Below are positions 42,872-52,037 of a stretch of 64,000 bases of DNA, piece after piece (position 1 is the stretch's first letter; every line of letters begins with the position of its first letter). The notes under the pieces were generated by a model. That model was not told the origin of the DNA, ran no database searches, and saw only the letters and a list, made by a program, of their open reading frames with translations. Source of the stretch: Kiloniellaceae bacterium (lineage in GTDB: Bacteria; Pseudomonadota; Alphaproteobacteria; Kiloniellales; J153); the NCBI GenBank assembly GCA_021776175.1, contig JAJFGJ010000036.1:330589-394588 (forward strand). The letters are read 5' to 3'. The position numbers were made by a program, and so were the translations under genes.

Positions 42872-43594
42872 CTACCCGAGTAATTCTTGCGAGTCAACTA
42901 TCACATTGGCGAGCGCCCCGATCGTCACCCGGCGCTCCATGGCACGGCGCCGGAGATAATGATAGGCTTCTTCCTCGTTAATACTCCGGCTTTGCATAAG
43001 TATTGCCTTGGCGCGCTCAACACTGCGCATGGTGCGAAGGTTATCGTCCAGCTTGTCCACCCGGCCACGCAACCGGCGCTCGTAAAGGAAATGGCCGCGT
43101 CCGACGAGCAGGCTGGCAAGTACCGCCTGAGCCGTAACCGGTTGGTGGATAACGGCATGCGGCGCGCAGTTGTGCAAAAGTTTGAGGTCAAGCGACTGCG
43201 TTGCCGCCGCTATTACAACAAGCGCCGTATCCGGCTTCCCAGGCAACCAAGGCAGACGCTGTGGCAGATCATTGAGCAAGTCGCAGTAGATCACATCGTA
43301 GGAAACGGGAATCAGTTCCGGAATCGGCCAGATGTGCTGCACGCGGGCGCGCGTTCGCTGCAACTCGCGTAGCAGTTGCTCTCCCGCTTGATCTCGTGCC
43401 GTGAAGACCGCGATGTCGAGATCCCGAAATTCCCGGTGAAAGGGATGATCGGAGCCTGATTTTTCCTGCGCTGAATCCGTCACGCCCCCCGCCGGTCCGG
43501 ACTCGAGCGAAGGTTCGTCACGCGGGCGCGGGGCGCCTTGATTCAAACGTTGTGTGGGATTGGTCCTTATTTGCATCGCTGGCCGTCTATTCAT
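42872..43594 (-). CDS. amiR: ANTAR-domain transcription antiterminator AmiR
   Basis: A 240-residue RNA-binding antiterminator. A pseudo-receiver domain spans about residues 55-165 (DIAVFTARDQAGEQLLREL, VIYCDLLND). A coiled-coil (about 175-195) leads to the C-terminal ANTAR domain, ERAKAILMQSRSINEEEAYHYLRRRAME, ending at residue 240. It lacks a recognisable phospho-acceptor pattern, as in Pseudomonas AmiR, where AmiC holds it inactive until amide binds. About 45 extra N-terminal residues precede the conserved part. Its start overlaps the amiC stop by ATGA, as in Pseudomonas, and its RNA target lies directly downstream. Confidence 0.93.
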   Translation of the reverse strand: MNRRPAMQIRTNPTQRLNQGAPRPRDEPSLESGPAGGVTDSAQEKSGSDHPFHREFRDLDIAVFTARDQAGEQLLRELQRTRARVQHIWPIPELIPVSYDVIYCDLLNDLPQRLPWLPGKPDTALVVIAAATQSLDLKLLHNCAPHAVIHQPVTAQAVLASLLVGRGHFLYERRLRGRVDKLDDNLRTMRSVERAKAILMQSRSINEEEAYHYLRRRAMERRVTIGALANVIVDSQELLG

Positions 43595-44766
43595 CCAAAG
43601 GCAATACTACGGCCGTATCCGATGAGATATGGATCCGCCTTTACAGCCGCCTGCGACTCGTAGACCAGATCAAACTCACCACGCCGATTGGCACATCCAA
43701 TTCGCGTCCACAGATCGGTGTGACCGCATAATGGATTCACGGACACCTTGCCCTGTGGCGCTTCTATCTCGGAGCCAAGTATGCTGGGCCGTAAAATTTC
43801 CGTGTCCATGGTGTTCGCCCGTTCCAGCGCCTTGGCGAATATCTGCACTTGGAAATACGCCGCCTCGAGGCACATGTTCGTGTCCTGATCGTCGCCATAA
43901 CGTTTCTTGTAACGCTTGACGAAGTTCAGGTTGCGTTTGCTGTCTATGCCTTGGAAGTAAGACGCGGCCGTGATGTGCCCCTCGCCCACGTCAAAGCCCA
44001 TGGCACGAATTTCGGCTTCCGTGGTCGTCAGGCTCGCGATCGGCATGGTTTTCGGATCGAGGCGCAGTTCAGCATAGGCTTGGTACAAATTGACCGTTGA
44101 ATCTCCGACCACGGTCGAAAAGATAACATCGGGCATGGCATCCTTGATATCGCGCACCACGGGCAGGAAATCGCTGCGTTTGGCGCGCAAGTCGAGATAT
44201 CGCTCGCCCACGACTTGCCCGCCATTGTGATGAACGAGCTCGCGCATGATACGATTGGATTCGCGTGGGTAGACATAATCCGAGCCGACGAAAAAGAACC
44301 GTTTGCCGTAACGCTCCATCAAGAAGCGGCACAGCTCGACACTGTTCTGGTTCGGCGCCGCACCCGTGTATATGACGTTGGGAGAAAACTCGAATCCCTC
44401 ATACAGAGTTGGGTACCACAGCAGGCCGTTCAAACGTTCGACAACGGGCAAAACAGCCTTGCGGCTACTGGACGTGTAGCAACCGAAAATAGTCGTGATG
44501 CCGTCTTCAACCATCAGCTTCTTGGCATAGCGTCCGAATGCCAGAGCCTCCGAAGCCGGGTCATACAATACCGGTTCTATGGGTCGGCCGTTTATACCGC
44601 CGGCATCGTTGATTTCGTCTATGGCGGTCAAGGTGCCGCGGAGTTGAGTATCTTCGATAACGGCCATAAAGCCGCTGCTCGAAAACAACACACCGACCCG
44701 CCAAGGTTCCGAGGTCGTGCTATCGCGCACTAAGGACCGCCTTCCATCTAGGGGTCTCTTCGCCAC
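43591..44766 (-). CDS. amiC: Amide-binding negative regulator AmiC
   Basis: A cytoplasmic periplasmic-binding-protein-fold sensor of amides that restrains AmiR. The 391-residue product lacks a signal peptide, unlike the UrtA-like protein with which it shares CYTSSSRKAVLPVVERLNGLLWYPTLYEG, APNQNS and FFVGSDYVYPRESN; these also match Pseudomonas AmiC closely. The GTG at 44766 has no clear ribosome site. A GTG at 44730, 9 bases after GGAAGG, may be the true start. Its four-base overlap with amiR lets the two be made in fixed ratio. Confidence 0.94.
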   Translation of the reverse strand: MAKRPLDGRRSLVRDSTTSEPWRVGVLFSSSGFMAVIEDTQLRGTLTAIDEINDAGGINGRPIEPVLYDPASEALAFGRYAKKLMVEDGITTIFGCYTSSSRKAVLPVVERLNGLLWYPTLYEGFEFSPNVIYTGAAPNQNSVELCRFLMERYGKRFFFVGSDYVYPRESNRIMRELVHHNGGQVVGERYLDLRAKRSDFLPVVRDIKDAMPDVIFSTVVGDSTVNLYQAYAELRLDPKTMPIASLTTTEAEIRAMGFDVGEGHITAASYFQGIDSKRNLNFVKRYKKRYGDDQDTNMCLEAAYFQVQIFAKALERANTMDTEILRPSILGSEIEAPQGKVSVNPLCGHTDLWTRIGCANRRGEFDLVYESQAAVKADPYLIGYGRSIAFG

Positions 44767-45101
44767 GGCGTCGATACGCCCATCACGCGCGTCAGAGACA
44801 CCAGACGACTAATACCTTAATCTGCTCTCCAACTCACCGTCACGAATTTCAAGCTTAGATGTTACGTGAACTTAACCGTGAGTCAAATTTCCGTGACGGT
44901 TCGGCCTTGGGTAATAAAAAACTACGTTGTTACACAAACAGCATAACTGTGGCGGAATCGGCGCGTGAGTAAGAGGGAATGCAAGAAATCTCCTATCGCC
45001 GGTTTCGCTATCCGCCTCAAATCGTCCCGCATGTTGTATGCTGTTCTTCAAAGTCCGCTGAGTATTCGCGATGCCTTGCATATTCTTGTCGAGCGCGGCG
45101 C
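44767..45101. other. 335-base spacer with an inverted repeat before amiC
   Basis: No convincing gene is seen. The spacer separates amiC (minus) from the end of the DUF1028 gene (also minus) and should hold the amide-operon promoter. An inverted repeat, ACCGTCACG (44836-44844) with CGTGACGGT (44892-44900), is extended loosely by AATTT/AAATT inside each arm. Its 47-base separation suits a looped or two-site operator better than an RNA hairpin. Confidence 0.45.
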
Positions 45102-45836
45102 TTAAGGCTTGGGCATCTCGAAATCTCGGCCTAGGGGCTGTCCCGCCGTCACCTCGATATGGGCCTCCAGCTGGGTCCGGTCATTTAGGCCGTAGGGACG
45201 TCCGGGCCGTGGGAAGGCGGCGGAAAAGCCAATGAATCGCTCCTTCGCAACTTCGTAAAGCCGGCGTAGTTCCAACAGCGGGTCGGCATGATCGTCAACA
45301 CGCAAGGAAAGTCTCGGATAGGGCTCTTCGCCCTGGATCAGAATGGCCGCCGCTTGCTTGCCACGCTTGTCGCCGCCGGCCGCCTCCCCGGCATCCATCG
45401 CGGCGAGCAGGCGCTCAACGAAGGAAATCTCAAGGTTCCCGGTGTAGGCCGCCAGGGTTTCACCGACGACGCCCGGTCCGGCCAGCATGTTGCCGGCGAC
45501 CGACACACCGGGCCCACCCTCGTGCCCGCACCATTCGACACACGCCGCGCCAGTGTACGCCGCCGTCTGCCCGGAGGCATCGATCAAATGAAGCTGGCGC
45601 GCATCGCGGCCCTTATCCGCCGCGACCAGCATATCGCGGATATCTGGTGCCCGCAGACCTTCGCGTAGCATCGCCAGGCCACGCGGGCCGAACACGGGGT
45701 TCATTAACGCCTGCGTGCTGATCGCGCCATCGCGCGAGGCCCAGGGGCAGAGACTGCCGACCGCGAAAAAGCGCGAAGCTATCGCGACACCGTACAGTTT
45801 CGTGGCAGGATCCTTGGCGACGATTGACCAGGTCAT
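45102..45836 (-). CDS. DUF1028 family protein
   Basis: A 244-residue protein of the DUF1028 family, an Ntn-hydrolase-like fold of uncertain function often encoded beside peptide or amino-acid transport and degradation genes. Family landmarks are WSIVAKDPATKLYGVAIASRFFAVGSLCPW at the start (split here as residues 3-32), GAISTQALMNP, and GVSVAGNMLAGPGVV. The ATG at 45836 with AAGGAG upstream sits just before the conserved MTWSIVA start. It is divergent from the DppD-like gene. A role in processing peptides or amides imported by the adjacent transporter is a guess from context. Confidence 0.87.
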   Translation of the reverse strand: MTWSIVAKDPATKLYGVAIASRFFAVGSLCPWASRDGAISTQALMNPVFGPRGLAMLREGLRAPDIRDMLVAADKGRDARQLHLIDASGQTAAYTGAACVEWCGHEGGPGVSVAGNMLAGPGVVGETLAAYTGNLEISFVERLLAAMDAGEAAGGDKRGKQAAAILIQGEEPYPRLSLRVDDHADPLLELRRLYEVAKERFIGFSAAFPRPGRPYGLNDRTQLEAHIEVTAGQPLGRDFEMPKP

Positions 45837-45961
45837 GATCGGACTCCTTACTTTCTCGTGAACCCAGGGTTCACCCGCTTGACCCCATGCCGGAGCTTCG
45901 GCACGTTGTATCGAGCCGGTGCGCCGACCCATCAAGCGCCGCAACAATCCAAGGCATGGCG

Positions 45962-46933
45962 ATGGCGAGGCTTCTAGACATTCAAGAGCTCAACGTTCGC
46001 TTCAGCACGCCGGAAGGGCCGCTGCAGGCGGTCAATAATATTTCCTACGGCGTCGATGCCGGTGAATCGGTTGCCGTGGTTGGTGAATCGGGGTCCGGCA
46101 AGTCTGTCAGCGCGCTGGCGATTATGGGGCTGGTTCCCAAGCCGCCGGGCCAGGTGAGCGGAAAGGTCCTGTTCGAAGGCCAGGACCTCATGACGCTCGA
46201 TAATGAGTCCTTCCGCAAAATCCGCGGCGCGCGTATCGGCATGGTATTTCAAGAGCCCATGACCTCGCTTAACCCCTTGTTGAGCATCGGCACCCAGTTG
46301 CGCGAGACCATGGAGGAACATCTTGGCCTGACTCCAACCCAGGCCGAGGCACGCGCGGCCGACTTGCTGAAGATGGTGGGAATCTCGGAAGCGGAACGGC
46401 GATTGAAACAGTACCCCCATCACCTTTCCGGCGGCATGCGTCAGCGCGTCATGATCGCGATCGCCCTGTCTTGCGAGCCGCGCCTTCTGATCGCCGATGA
46501 ACCGACAACCGCGCTGGATGTCACGATCCAGGCGCAGATACTGGAACTCATGAAAGACCTGACCACACGGCTGGGCGCGGCCTTGGTCCTGATCACCCAT
46601 AACCTGGGCATTGTCGCGCGCTATACTTCGCGGGTTCACGTCATGTATGCCGGCCGGGTGGTCGAAAGCAGCGAGACCGGACATATCTTCACTAACCCGC
46701 GCCACCCCTACACCAAGGGCCTGTTGGCCTCGGTACCGCGGCTGGACAAGCCGCGCGGCGAACGCTTGGTGCCGATCAACGGTCAACCGCCCGACCTGAC
46801 GCGCTTGGGCCCCGGTTGCGCCTACCTGCCGCGTTGCGGCTTCGCGGTCGCCGCTTGCAGGCAAAACGCACCGGCGCTGGAAGACATCGCTCCCAAGCAT
46901 CGCACCGCGTGTTTTGAATCTGCCCATCTGTAA
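45962..46933 (+). CDS. Dipeptide/oligopeptide-type ABC transporter ATPase (DppD-like)
   Basis: A 323-residue ATPase. Walker A is GESGSGKSVSALAIMGL, signature HHLSGGMRQRVMIAIAL, Walker B LLIADEPTTALD, and the C-terminal oligopeptide-type extension GCAYLPRCGFAVAAC. The ATG at 45962 follows AAGG by seven bases. It faces the rest of the transporter operon, which is on the opposite strand and converges on it, an unusual arrangement because dppD normally lies between the permease genes and dppF. It is still likely to be the DppD partner of the system at 46943-51783. Confidence 0.92.
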   Translation: MARLLDIQELNVRFSTPEGPLQAVNNISYGVDAGESVAVVGESGSGKSVSALAIMGLVPKPPGQVSGKVLFEGQDLMTLDNESFRKIRGARIGMVFQEPMTSLNPLLSIGTQLRETMEEHLGLTPTQAEARAADLLKMVGISEAERRLKQYPHHLSGGMRQRVMIAIALSCEPRLLIADEPTTALDVTIQAQILELMKDLTTRLGAALVLITHNLGIVARYTSRVHVMYAGRVVESSETGHIFTNPRHPYTKGLLASVPRLDKPRGERLVPINGQPPDLTRLGPGCAYLPRCGFAVAACRQNAPALEDIAPKHRTACFESAHL

Positions 46934-46942
46934 TGCCACCGC

Positions 46943-47842
46943 TCAGTCCGGTTCCTTGACTTCCTTGACGTCCAGAACGTCACGCATGGCATCGCCTAGG
47001 AAGTTGATGCTGAGCACCGTGATCATAATGAAAAAGCCCGGGAACACACCAAGCCACCAAGCGCGCGATATGAAACTGCGCGATTCCGCCAGGATCAAAC
47101 CCCAAGTCGGGGTAGAGGCCTGGACACCCAAACCGAGGAACGACAACCCGGCCTCGGCCAGGATCGCGTAAGAGACGCTGACCGTTGCTTGAACGATCAG
47201 TGGCGCCATGGCATTGGGCAGGATGTGGCGCCACATGATTCGGTTGTTCGAGGCCCCCAGCGTGCGGGCCGCGGCGACATATTGTTCTTCTCTTATGGTC
47301 AGCACCATACCCCGCGCGATGCGCGCGAAATCGTCGACGAAGGCGAGGGAAATGGCGATGATGACGTTGGACAAACCCGTACCGAAGACCGCGACCAGGT
47401 AGACCGCGATGATGAAGTTGGGAAAGGCCCACTGCAGGTCGATATAGCGCATGATGATGGCATCGACCCAGCCGCCGTAAAATCCTGCCGCGACCCCAAG
47501 CGCGACACCGGCGACCAGCGAAATCAGAACCGTCGAGAAGCCAACGAAAAGCGACACCTGCGCACCGTAAATCAGGCGGCTCAGCAAATCCCGGCCCAGA
47601 TCGTCGGTCCCCAGTGGGTGGGCCCACGATGGCTCGACAATCATGTCGAAATCCATCGCGTTGGGATCGTAGGGCACGATCCAATACGCAAAAACGGCGC
47701 ACAAAACCAAGGCGCCGAGCACGATCGATCCGACCAGCGCCTTTTTATCGCGCACCATTTGGCGGCGCCAAAGCTGCGCATGGCTTGGCCGGCGGTAGTC
47801 GTCGTCGGGGTCCAGCGGAGTATGAACGGCGAGATCGGCCAT
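46943..47842 (-). CDS. Dipeptide-type ABC transporter permease (DppC-like)
   Basis: A 299-residue inner-membrane permease with an N-terminal helix (about 30-52), the DppC N-terminal cytoplasmic portion with DDLGRDLLSRLIYG, and about five further helices. The EAA loop is AARTLGASNNRIMWRHILPN. The ATG at 47842 shares one base with the DppB-like stop (TGATG). Forms the pore with the DppB-like protein. Confidence 0.93.
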   Translation of the reverse strand: MADLAVHTPLDPDDDYRRPSHAQLWRRQMVRDKKALVGSIVLGALVLCAVFAYWIVPYDPNAMDFDMIVEPSWAHPLGTDDLGRDLLSRLIYGAQVSLFVGFSTVLISLVAGVALGVAAGFYGGWVDAIIMRYIDLQWAFPNFIIAVYLVAVFGTGLSNVIIAISLAFVDDFARIARGMVLTIREEQYVAAARTLGASNNRIMWRHILPNAMAPLIVQATVSVSYAILAEAGLSFLGLGVQASTPTWGLILAESRSFISRAWWLGVFPGFFIMITVLSINFLGDAMRDVLDVKEVKEPD

Positions 47843-48789
47843 CAATCGTACCGGATACGAGGGTCGATGACTGTATAGAGGGCGTCGACCAAAAGGTTGG
47901 AGAAGACAAAAATCGCGGAGACCACGAGTATGGCGCCCTGCACGACGGGATAGTCGCGGTTCAGTATGCCCTGGATAAGGACCCGCCCCAGACCCTTGAT
48001 CGCGAATACGTTCTCGACCACGACAGTGCCCGCCATAAGCAGTGCCAAGGCGATCCCCATCACGGTCACAACCGGGATCAAGGCATTGGGAAAGGCGTGG
48101 ACGATGAGCAGGCGTTTCTCCAGCAAGCCTTTCGAGCGCGACACGCGCATGAAATCAGCCTTGAGAACTTCCAACATCGAGGAGCGGATCATGCGCGCGA
48201 TAATCGCCGCGAAGGGTGTGCCTATGGCGATGGTCGGCAGAATGAGATGAGAAAACCAGGGCCAGAATCCTTGGGCGAGAGGCACATAACCAACGGCGGG
48301 CAACCAGTGGAGTTGCGCGGCGAAAACTATGATCAATAAGATGGCGAGCCAGAAGTCAGGCATGCTGAGCCCGACAAAGGCGGCCAAGGTTACCCCGTGA
48401 TCTATGGCCGTGTGTTTCTTTAGCGCCGAGATCAAGCCCGCCGGCACGGCAATCAAAAGCGCCAAGAGGAACGATAGAAGCGCGAGCGACATGGTGCGCG
48501 GGAAGGCCTCGGCGACAATGCGCGACACCGGAACCCGGCTGCCGTAAATCGATGTTCCCAGATTTCCCTGCATGACCTGCAGAAAATATTTGACGTATTG
48601 CACATAGACCGGCTGATCGAGACCGAAGTCGCGGCGCATTTCATCGGCCGCGGCCGGGTCGCCGGTGTCGAAAACCATCGCCAACATGGGGTCGCCAGGG
48701 ACGGCGCGGAGCATGAAAAAGACCAGCGTGGCCACGGCCCACATCACGATTATGGCGCCAAGCGTCCGCCTAAAAAGAAACTTACCCAT
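47842..48789 (-). CDS. Dipeptide-type ABC transporter permease (DppB-like)
   Basis: A 315-residue permease with FRRTLGAIIVMWAVATLVFFMLRAVPGDP at its N-terminus (first helix), a DppB-type periplasmic loop, and the EAA loop MRVSRSKGLLEKRLLIVHAFPNALIPV. The ATG at 48789 gives the typical MGKFLFRR start; a TTG 12 codons earlier is less likely. It is followed at once by the DppC-like gene. Substrate may be a peptide, nickel or another small solute. Confidence 0.93.
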   Translation of the reverse strand: MGKFLFRRTLGAIIVMWAVATLVFFMLRAVPGDPMLAMVFDTGDPAAADEMRRDFGLDQPVYVQYVKYFLQVMQGNLGTSIYGSRVPVSRIVAEAFPRTMSLALLSFLLALLIAVPAGLISALKKHTAIDHGVTLAAFVGLSMPDFWLAILLIIVFAAQLHWLPAVGYVPLAQGFWPWFSHLILPTIAIGTPFAAIIARMIRSSMLEVLKADFMRVSRSKGLLEKRLLIVHAFPNALIPVVTVMGIALALLMAGTVVVENVFAIKGLGRVLIQGILNRDYPVVQGAILVVSAIFVFSNLLVDALYTVIDPRIRYD

Positions 48790-48883
48790 GGATTCCGTTC
48801 GTGTTAGCGGGCCATTTACATCCAATCGGCGCGGCCGGTGAGAGGCTCACAGCGACTCACCGGCCGCATGCGTTTGCCGGGCC

Positions 48884-50671
48884 TTAAGACTTCGTGACCC
48901 GATCAAGCTCGACCAGGCCCGGGATCCGGCTGACCGCCGGGTAATCCACCGTCTTATGATGAACCAGGATCGACATGGGGTGATACAGGAAGGCACAAGC
49001 CACCTTGGCCGAGGTAATGGCATTGGCTTCCTGAACCAAGGCCTTGCGCCGCGCGGGATCGGTTTCCAAGCGTTGTTGATCGATCAACTCATCGGCCTTC
49101 TTGTCGGAGAAATAGCCGAAGGCCATCTTATCTTTATCACGCTTGAGGCCGTTAAATTTCGATGCGGTTTGCATCCAATCGACGATGGCATCGTCCGGAT
49201 CGAAATCGCCACCACTTCCGAGCAGCGCCAGATCGAAGTTCATTTGCAGGTAGTCCTGCAAGACGACCGGACCGTCCTTGGTATCCAGTTCAATCTCGAT
49301 GTTCAGATTTCGCTTCAGAATACCGGCGACGACCTGCGCCCGACGACGGTTCGCCGGGTTGTGCAGCAGCCTCAACTTGGGAAAATCCTTGCCGTCCGGA
49401 TAACCGGCCTCGGCCAACAAACTCTTGGCGATCTCCGGCTCATAACGCTGCGGGCTGTTCGCGCCCAGATCCTTGTCGAAGAAGAAACCCATGGCCGGAT
49501 TGATCGAGCCATAAGCCGGAAAGCCGCGGCCGAACAAGGCCTGCTTTATGAAACGCTCGCGGTCGAGCGCCTTGGCGATGGCCAAGCGAACCTTGAATCC
49601 ATTCTGCTTCATGAGTTGGTCGACCGGCTTGTTGAAATCGGCGACATGGAAGGGATCGCGCCAGGGGTTCATCCAGATCGCCTGAAAACCAGGGTCGGAG
49701 ACCGAGTTGACGACCAAGTCCGTATTGGTTTCGAAACGGTCGACCAGTTCGGACGCCGGTGTGTTGCCGCCGATCAATTCGACGTCGCCTGCCTCGATGG
49801 CGGCGGCCAGAGGTTCCGGATCGGTGATCGGCGTAATCGTTACCTTGTCGAGTTTCGGCCGCGACGGATCGTAATAATCTTCGTTTCGTTCCAGCACCAC
49901 GCCCTGGCCCAGTTCGTGGAAGGTAATACGGAAGGGCCCGGTTCCCACCGGCGTCAGGCCGTATTGTGATTTCCCCAGGGATTCGAGCGCACCGCGACTA
50001 ACGATGGTCATGGCCCGGCCGCTGGATCGCTCCAATGTCTTGACCAGGAACGAGGCCTGCGGCGCCTTGAGGACAATCTTGACCTTGTGGTCATTAAGCT
50101 TGATGACATCGGAGACATTGGAAATGACGCGCGAATGGATCGACTTCTTGGGGTCGCTCGATCGCTGGTAAGTGAACAAGACATCGTCAGCGGTGAAGGC
50201 GTCGCCGTTATGAAACTTGACACCCTCGCGCAGATTGAAAATCCATTCCTTACCATCCGGCGAGACGCTCCAATCCTTGGCGAGATCGCCTTGGGCGACC
50301 AGATCGGCATCAATGTGGGTTAGACCGCTTAGGATGTTCGACGTGATCTGGAACTGAAGCACCTGGTTCATACGCGCTGGATCGAGGGTGACGATCTCGG
50401 CCGTACCGGCCCAGGCACAGCGAAGATGACCCCCCGTTTTCGCCGCCGCCGCACTGCGAATCCCCATGCCAGGGACAAGGTGCGAGGCCGAGAGCGTGCC
50501 CGCCGCCGCCAAAAGGCGCAACACGGTGCGCCGATTTAGCCGAGGGCCAGATAGATCGTGGTGCCGCAGCCCGAACATGGGATCGCGCGAATCGAAGTCA
50601 TAGGCGTTGGCGAGATCGCTATCGACTGTTTTACGCATATCGAAATGGGAATCCGATTTTTTTCTTGTCAT
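48884..50671 (-). CDS. ABC transporter substrate-binding protein, family 5
   Basis: A 595-residue periplasmic receptor. It has an unusually long N-terminal region ahead of a twin-arginine-like signal (LNRRTVLRLLAAAGTL, about residues 45-60) and the family-5 core (LDPARMNQVLQF, VKFHNGDAFTADDVLFTYQRS, YGLTPVGTGPFRITFHELGQG). GGGAGG precedes the ATG at 50671. The gene is between the DppF-like ATPase (five bases upstream) and the DppB-like permease. The ligand is probably a peptide or similar polar solute. Confidence 0.92.
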   Translation of the reverse strand: MTRKKSDSHFDMRKTVDSDLANAYDFDSRDPMFGLRHHDLSGPRLNRRTVLRLLAAAGTLSASHLVPGMGIRSAAAAKTGGHLRCAWAGTAEIVTLDPARMNQVLQFQITSNILSGLTHIDADLVAQGDLAKDWSVSPDGKEWIFNLREGVKFHNGDAFTADDVLFTYQRSSDPKKSIHSRVISNVSDVIKLNDHKVKIVLKAPQASFLVKTLERSSGRAMTIVSRGALESLGKSQYGLTPVGTGPFRITFHELGQGVVLERNEDYYDPSRPKLDKVTITPITDPEPLAAAIEAGDVELIGGNTPASELVDRFETNTDLVVNSVSDPGFQAIWMNPWRDPFHVADFNKPVDQLMKQNGFKVRLAIAKALDRERFIKQALFGRGFPAYGSINPAMGFFFDKDLGANSPQRYEPEIAKSLLAEAGYPDGKDFPKLRLLHNPANRRRAQVVAGILKRNLNIEIELDTKDGPVVLQDYLQMNFDLALLGSGGDFDPDDAIVDWMQTASKFNGLKRDKDKMAFGYFSDKKADELIDQQRLETDPARRKALVQEANAITSAKVACAFLYHPMSILVHHKTVDYPAVSRIPGLVELDRVTKS

Positions 50672-50676
50672 GTCTT

Positions 50677-51783
50677 CTACCTCCCTATTAGGCCGGCAGA
50701 GGTGCCGGCCAGTGAAGTTTGGGCTGGCGGTGGCGCCGACAGCCGTGGTTCTTGTTGGTCCGCGCGGCCCGGCGCCATCACGGGGCAAGCCACCCAATGT
50801 TCAGGCCGGGCTTCTTCAAGCCGGGGCACGTCCACGCGGCATTGCGGCACCGCGGCGGGACAACGCGTATGAAAGACGCACCCGCGCGGCGGATTGAGCG
50901 GGCTTGGAATCTCCCCGGCAAGCACCCGATGCGGTCTTGCCGCCTCGGTATCGGGGTCAGGTATGGGAATCGCCTCCAGCAAGGCGACGGTATAGGGATG
51001 CAGCGGTTCGTCGAACAGAACCTTGCTATCGCCCGCCTCGACGATCTTCCCCAGATACATAACCGCGACCCGGTCGCACAAGTGTTTCACGACACTAAGA
51101 TCGTGGCCGATGAAGAGGTAGGTCAAGTCGAGTTCGTCCTTGAGATCCTGAAGCAGATTGATGACCTGCGCCTGGATCGAGACATCGAGTGCAGAGACCG
51201 CTTCATCGCAGACAATTAAATCGGGATTCAAGGCGAGCGCCCGAGCGATCCCCACCCGCTGACGCTGTCCGCCACTCATCTCGTGCGGGTAGCGCTCGGC
51301 CATGCGCCCAGGCAGACCGCACATTTCCAGAAGCCGGCGTACACGCTTGTCTATGTCCACACGGTCCAGCCTAGATTCGTGAATTATGTAGGGTTCACCA
51401 ACAATATCGCGCACCGACATGCGTGGATTGAGCGAAGAGTAAGGGTCCTGGAAAATGGCCTGAACCCGCCGGCGCCAGCCTTTCTCCTTGGCCTTATCCA
51501 TGGCCCATAGGTCCTGGCTATCGAATAGAATCCGGCCGGCGCTCGGCTCGATCAGTTTCAAGATCGCGCGGGCGACCGTGGTTTTACCGCAGCCCGATTC
51601 CCCGACCAGGCCCAGGACCTCGCCCTTGGCAATCGAGATCGAAACACCGTCAACCGCTTTCACGTGGCCAATGGTTCGCCGCAAGACCGCGCCCTTGGTG
51701 ACCGGGAAGTGAACTTTCAGGTCCCGGACCTCAAGGATCGGCGCCGGCGCGCTCCCCACGGCATCTACCCCCGCCTGTGTCAT
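50677..51783 (-). CDS. Dipeptide-type ABC transporter ATPase (DppF-like)
   Basis: A 368-residue ATPase with Walker [16 protein letters not shown], the signature [18 protein letters not shown], Walker [13 protein letters not shown] (here DEAVS, the usual oligopeptide form) and the C-terminal [16 protein letters not shown] extension. It starts at 51783 without a clear ribosome site and is the first gene of the operon, divergent from the GntR regulator. Confidence 0.93.
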   Translation of the reverse strand: MTQAGVDAVGSAPAPILEVRDLKVHFPVTKGAVLRRTIGHVKAVDGVSISIAKGEVLGLVGESGCGKTTVARAILKLIEPSAGRILFDSQDLWAMDKAKEKGWRRRVQAIFQDPYSSLNPRMSVRDIVGEPYIIHESRLDRVDIDKRVRRLLEMCGLPGRMAERYPHEMSGGQRQRVGIARALALNPDLIVCDEAVSALDVSIQAQVINLLQDLKDELDLTYLFIGHDLSVVKHLCDRVAVMYLGKIVEAGDSKVLFDEPLHPYTVALLEAIPIPDPDTEAARPHRVLAGEIPSPLNPPRGCVFHTRCPAAVPQCRVDVPRLEEARPEHWVACPVMAPGRADQQEPRLSAPPPAQTSLAGTSAGLIGR

Positions 51784-51998
51784 GGAGGTGGCGCAACATG
51801 AAATTGAGTCTGCTTCAGGCCGCTACCGACCGATTCTCGCGCTAAGTTCCCGCAGCCTCCAGCGCATTCGTTATCGCTTATTGATCTCGCCACCTCGGCG
51901 CCAAGCTCAGCCTGGGCCATGCAAGCAACCCTTCCTTTGTGACCTAGACCCGTTCCAGAAGGGGCGAGTCCTAGATTGCGCCCCTGTTTAATCTGGTT

Positions 51999-52019
51999 AT
52001 TATTATCGATATCAATAAT
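51999..52019. promoter_or_regulatory. Candidate GntR operator
   Basis: ATTATT-ATCGATATC-AATAAT is an inverted repeat with six-base arms and a nine-base spacer. It lies 18 bases upstream of the GntR-type regulator start and within the divergent region shared with the dppF-like gene. Autoregulation is a natural reading. Confidence 0.45.
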
Positions 52020-52037
52020 GAATGGTGTTGAACCGCC

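Noticed and set aside
44872..45081. Short open frame between amiC and the DUF1028 gene
   Set aside because: It has no ribosome site or recognisable composition and covers the likely amiC promoter.
48956..49969. Open frame opposite the family-5 binding protein
   Set aside because: It shows no domain or start signal; the minus-strand product has clear family-5 segments.
51961..51984. GGGGCG/CGCCCC hairpin before the GntR gene as a terminator
   Set aside because: It has only six base pairs with a 12-base loop and no real T-run, and lies between divergent genes where a terminator has no obvious use.
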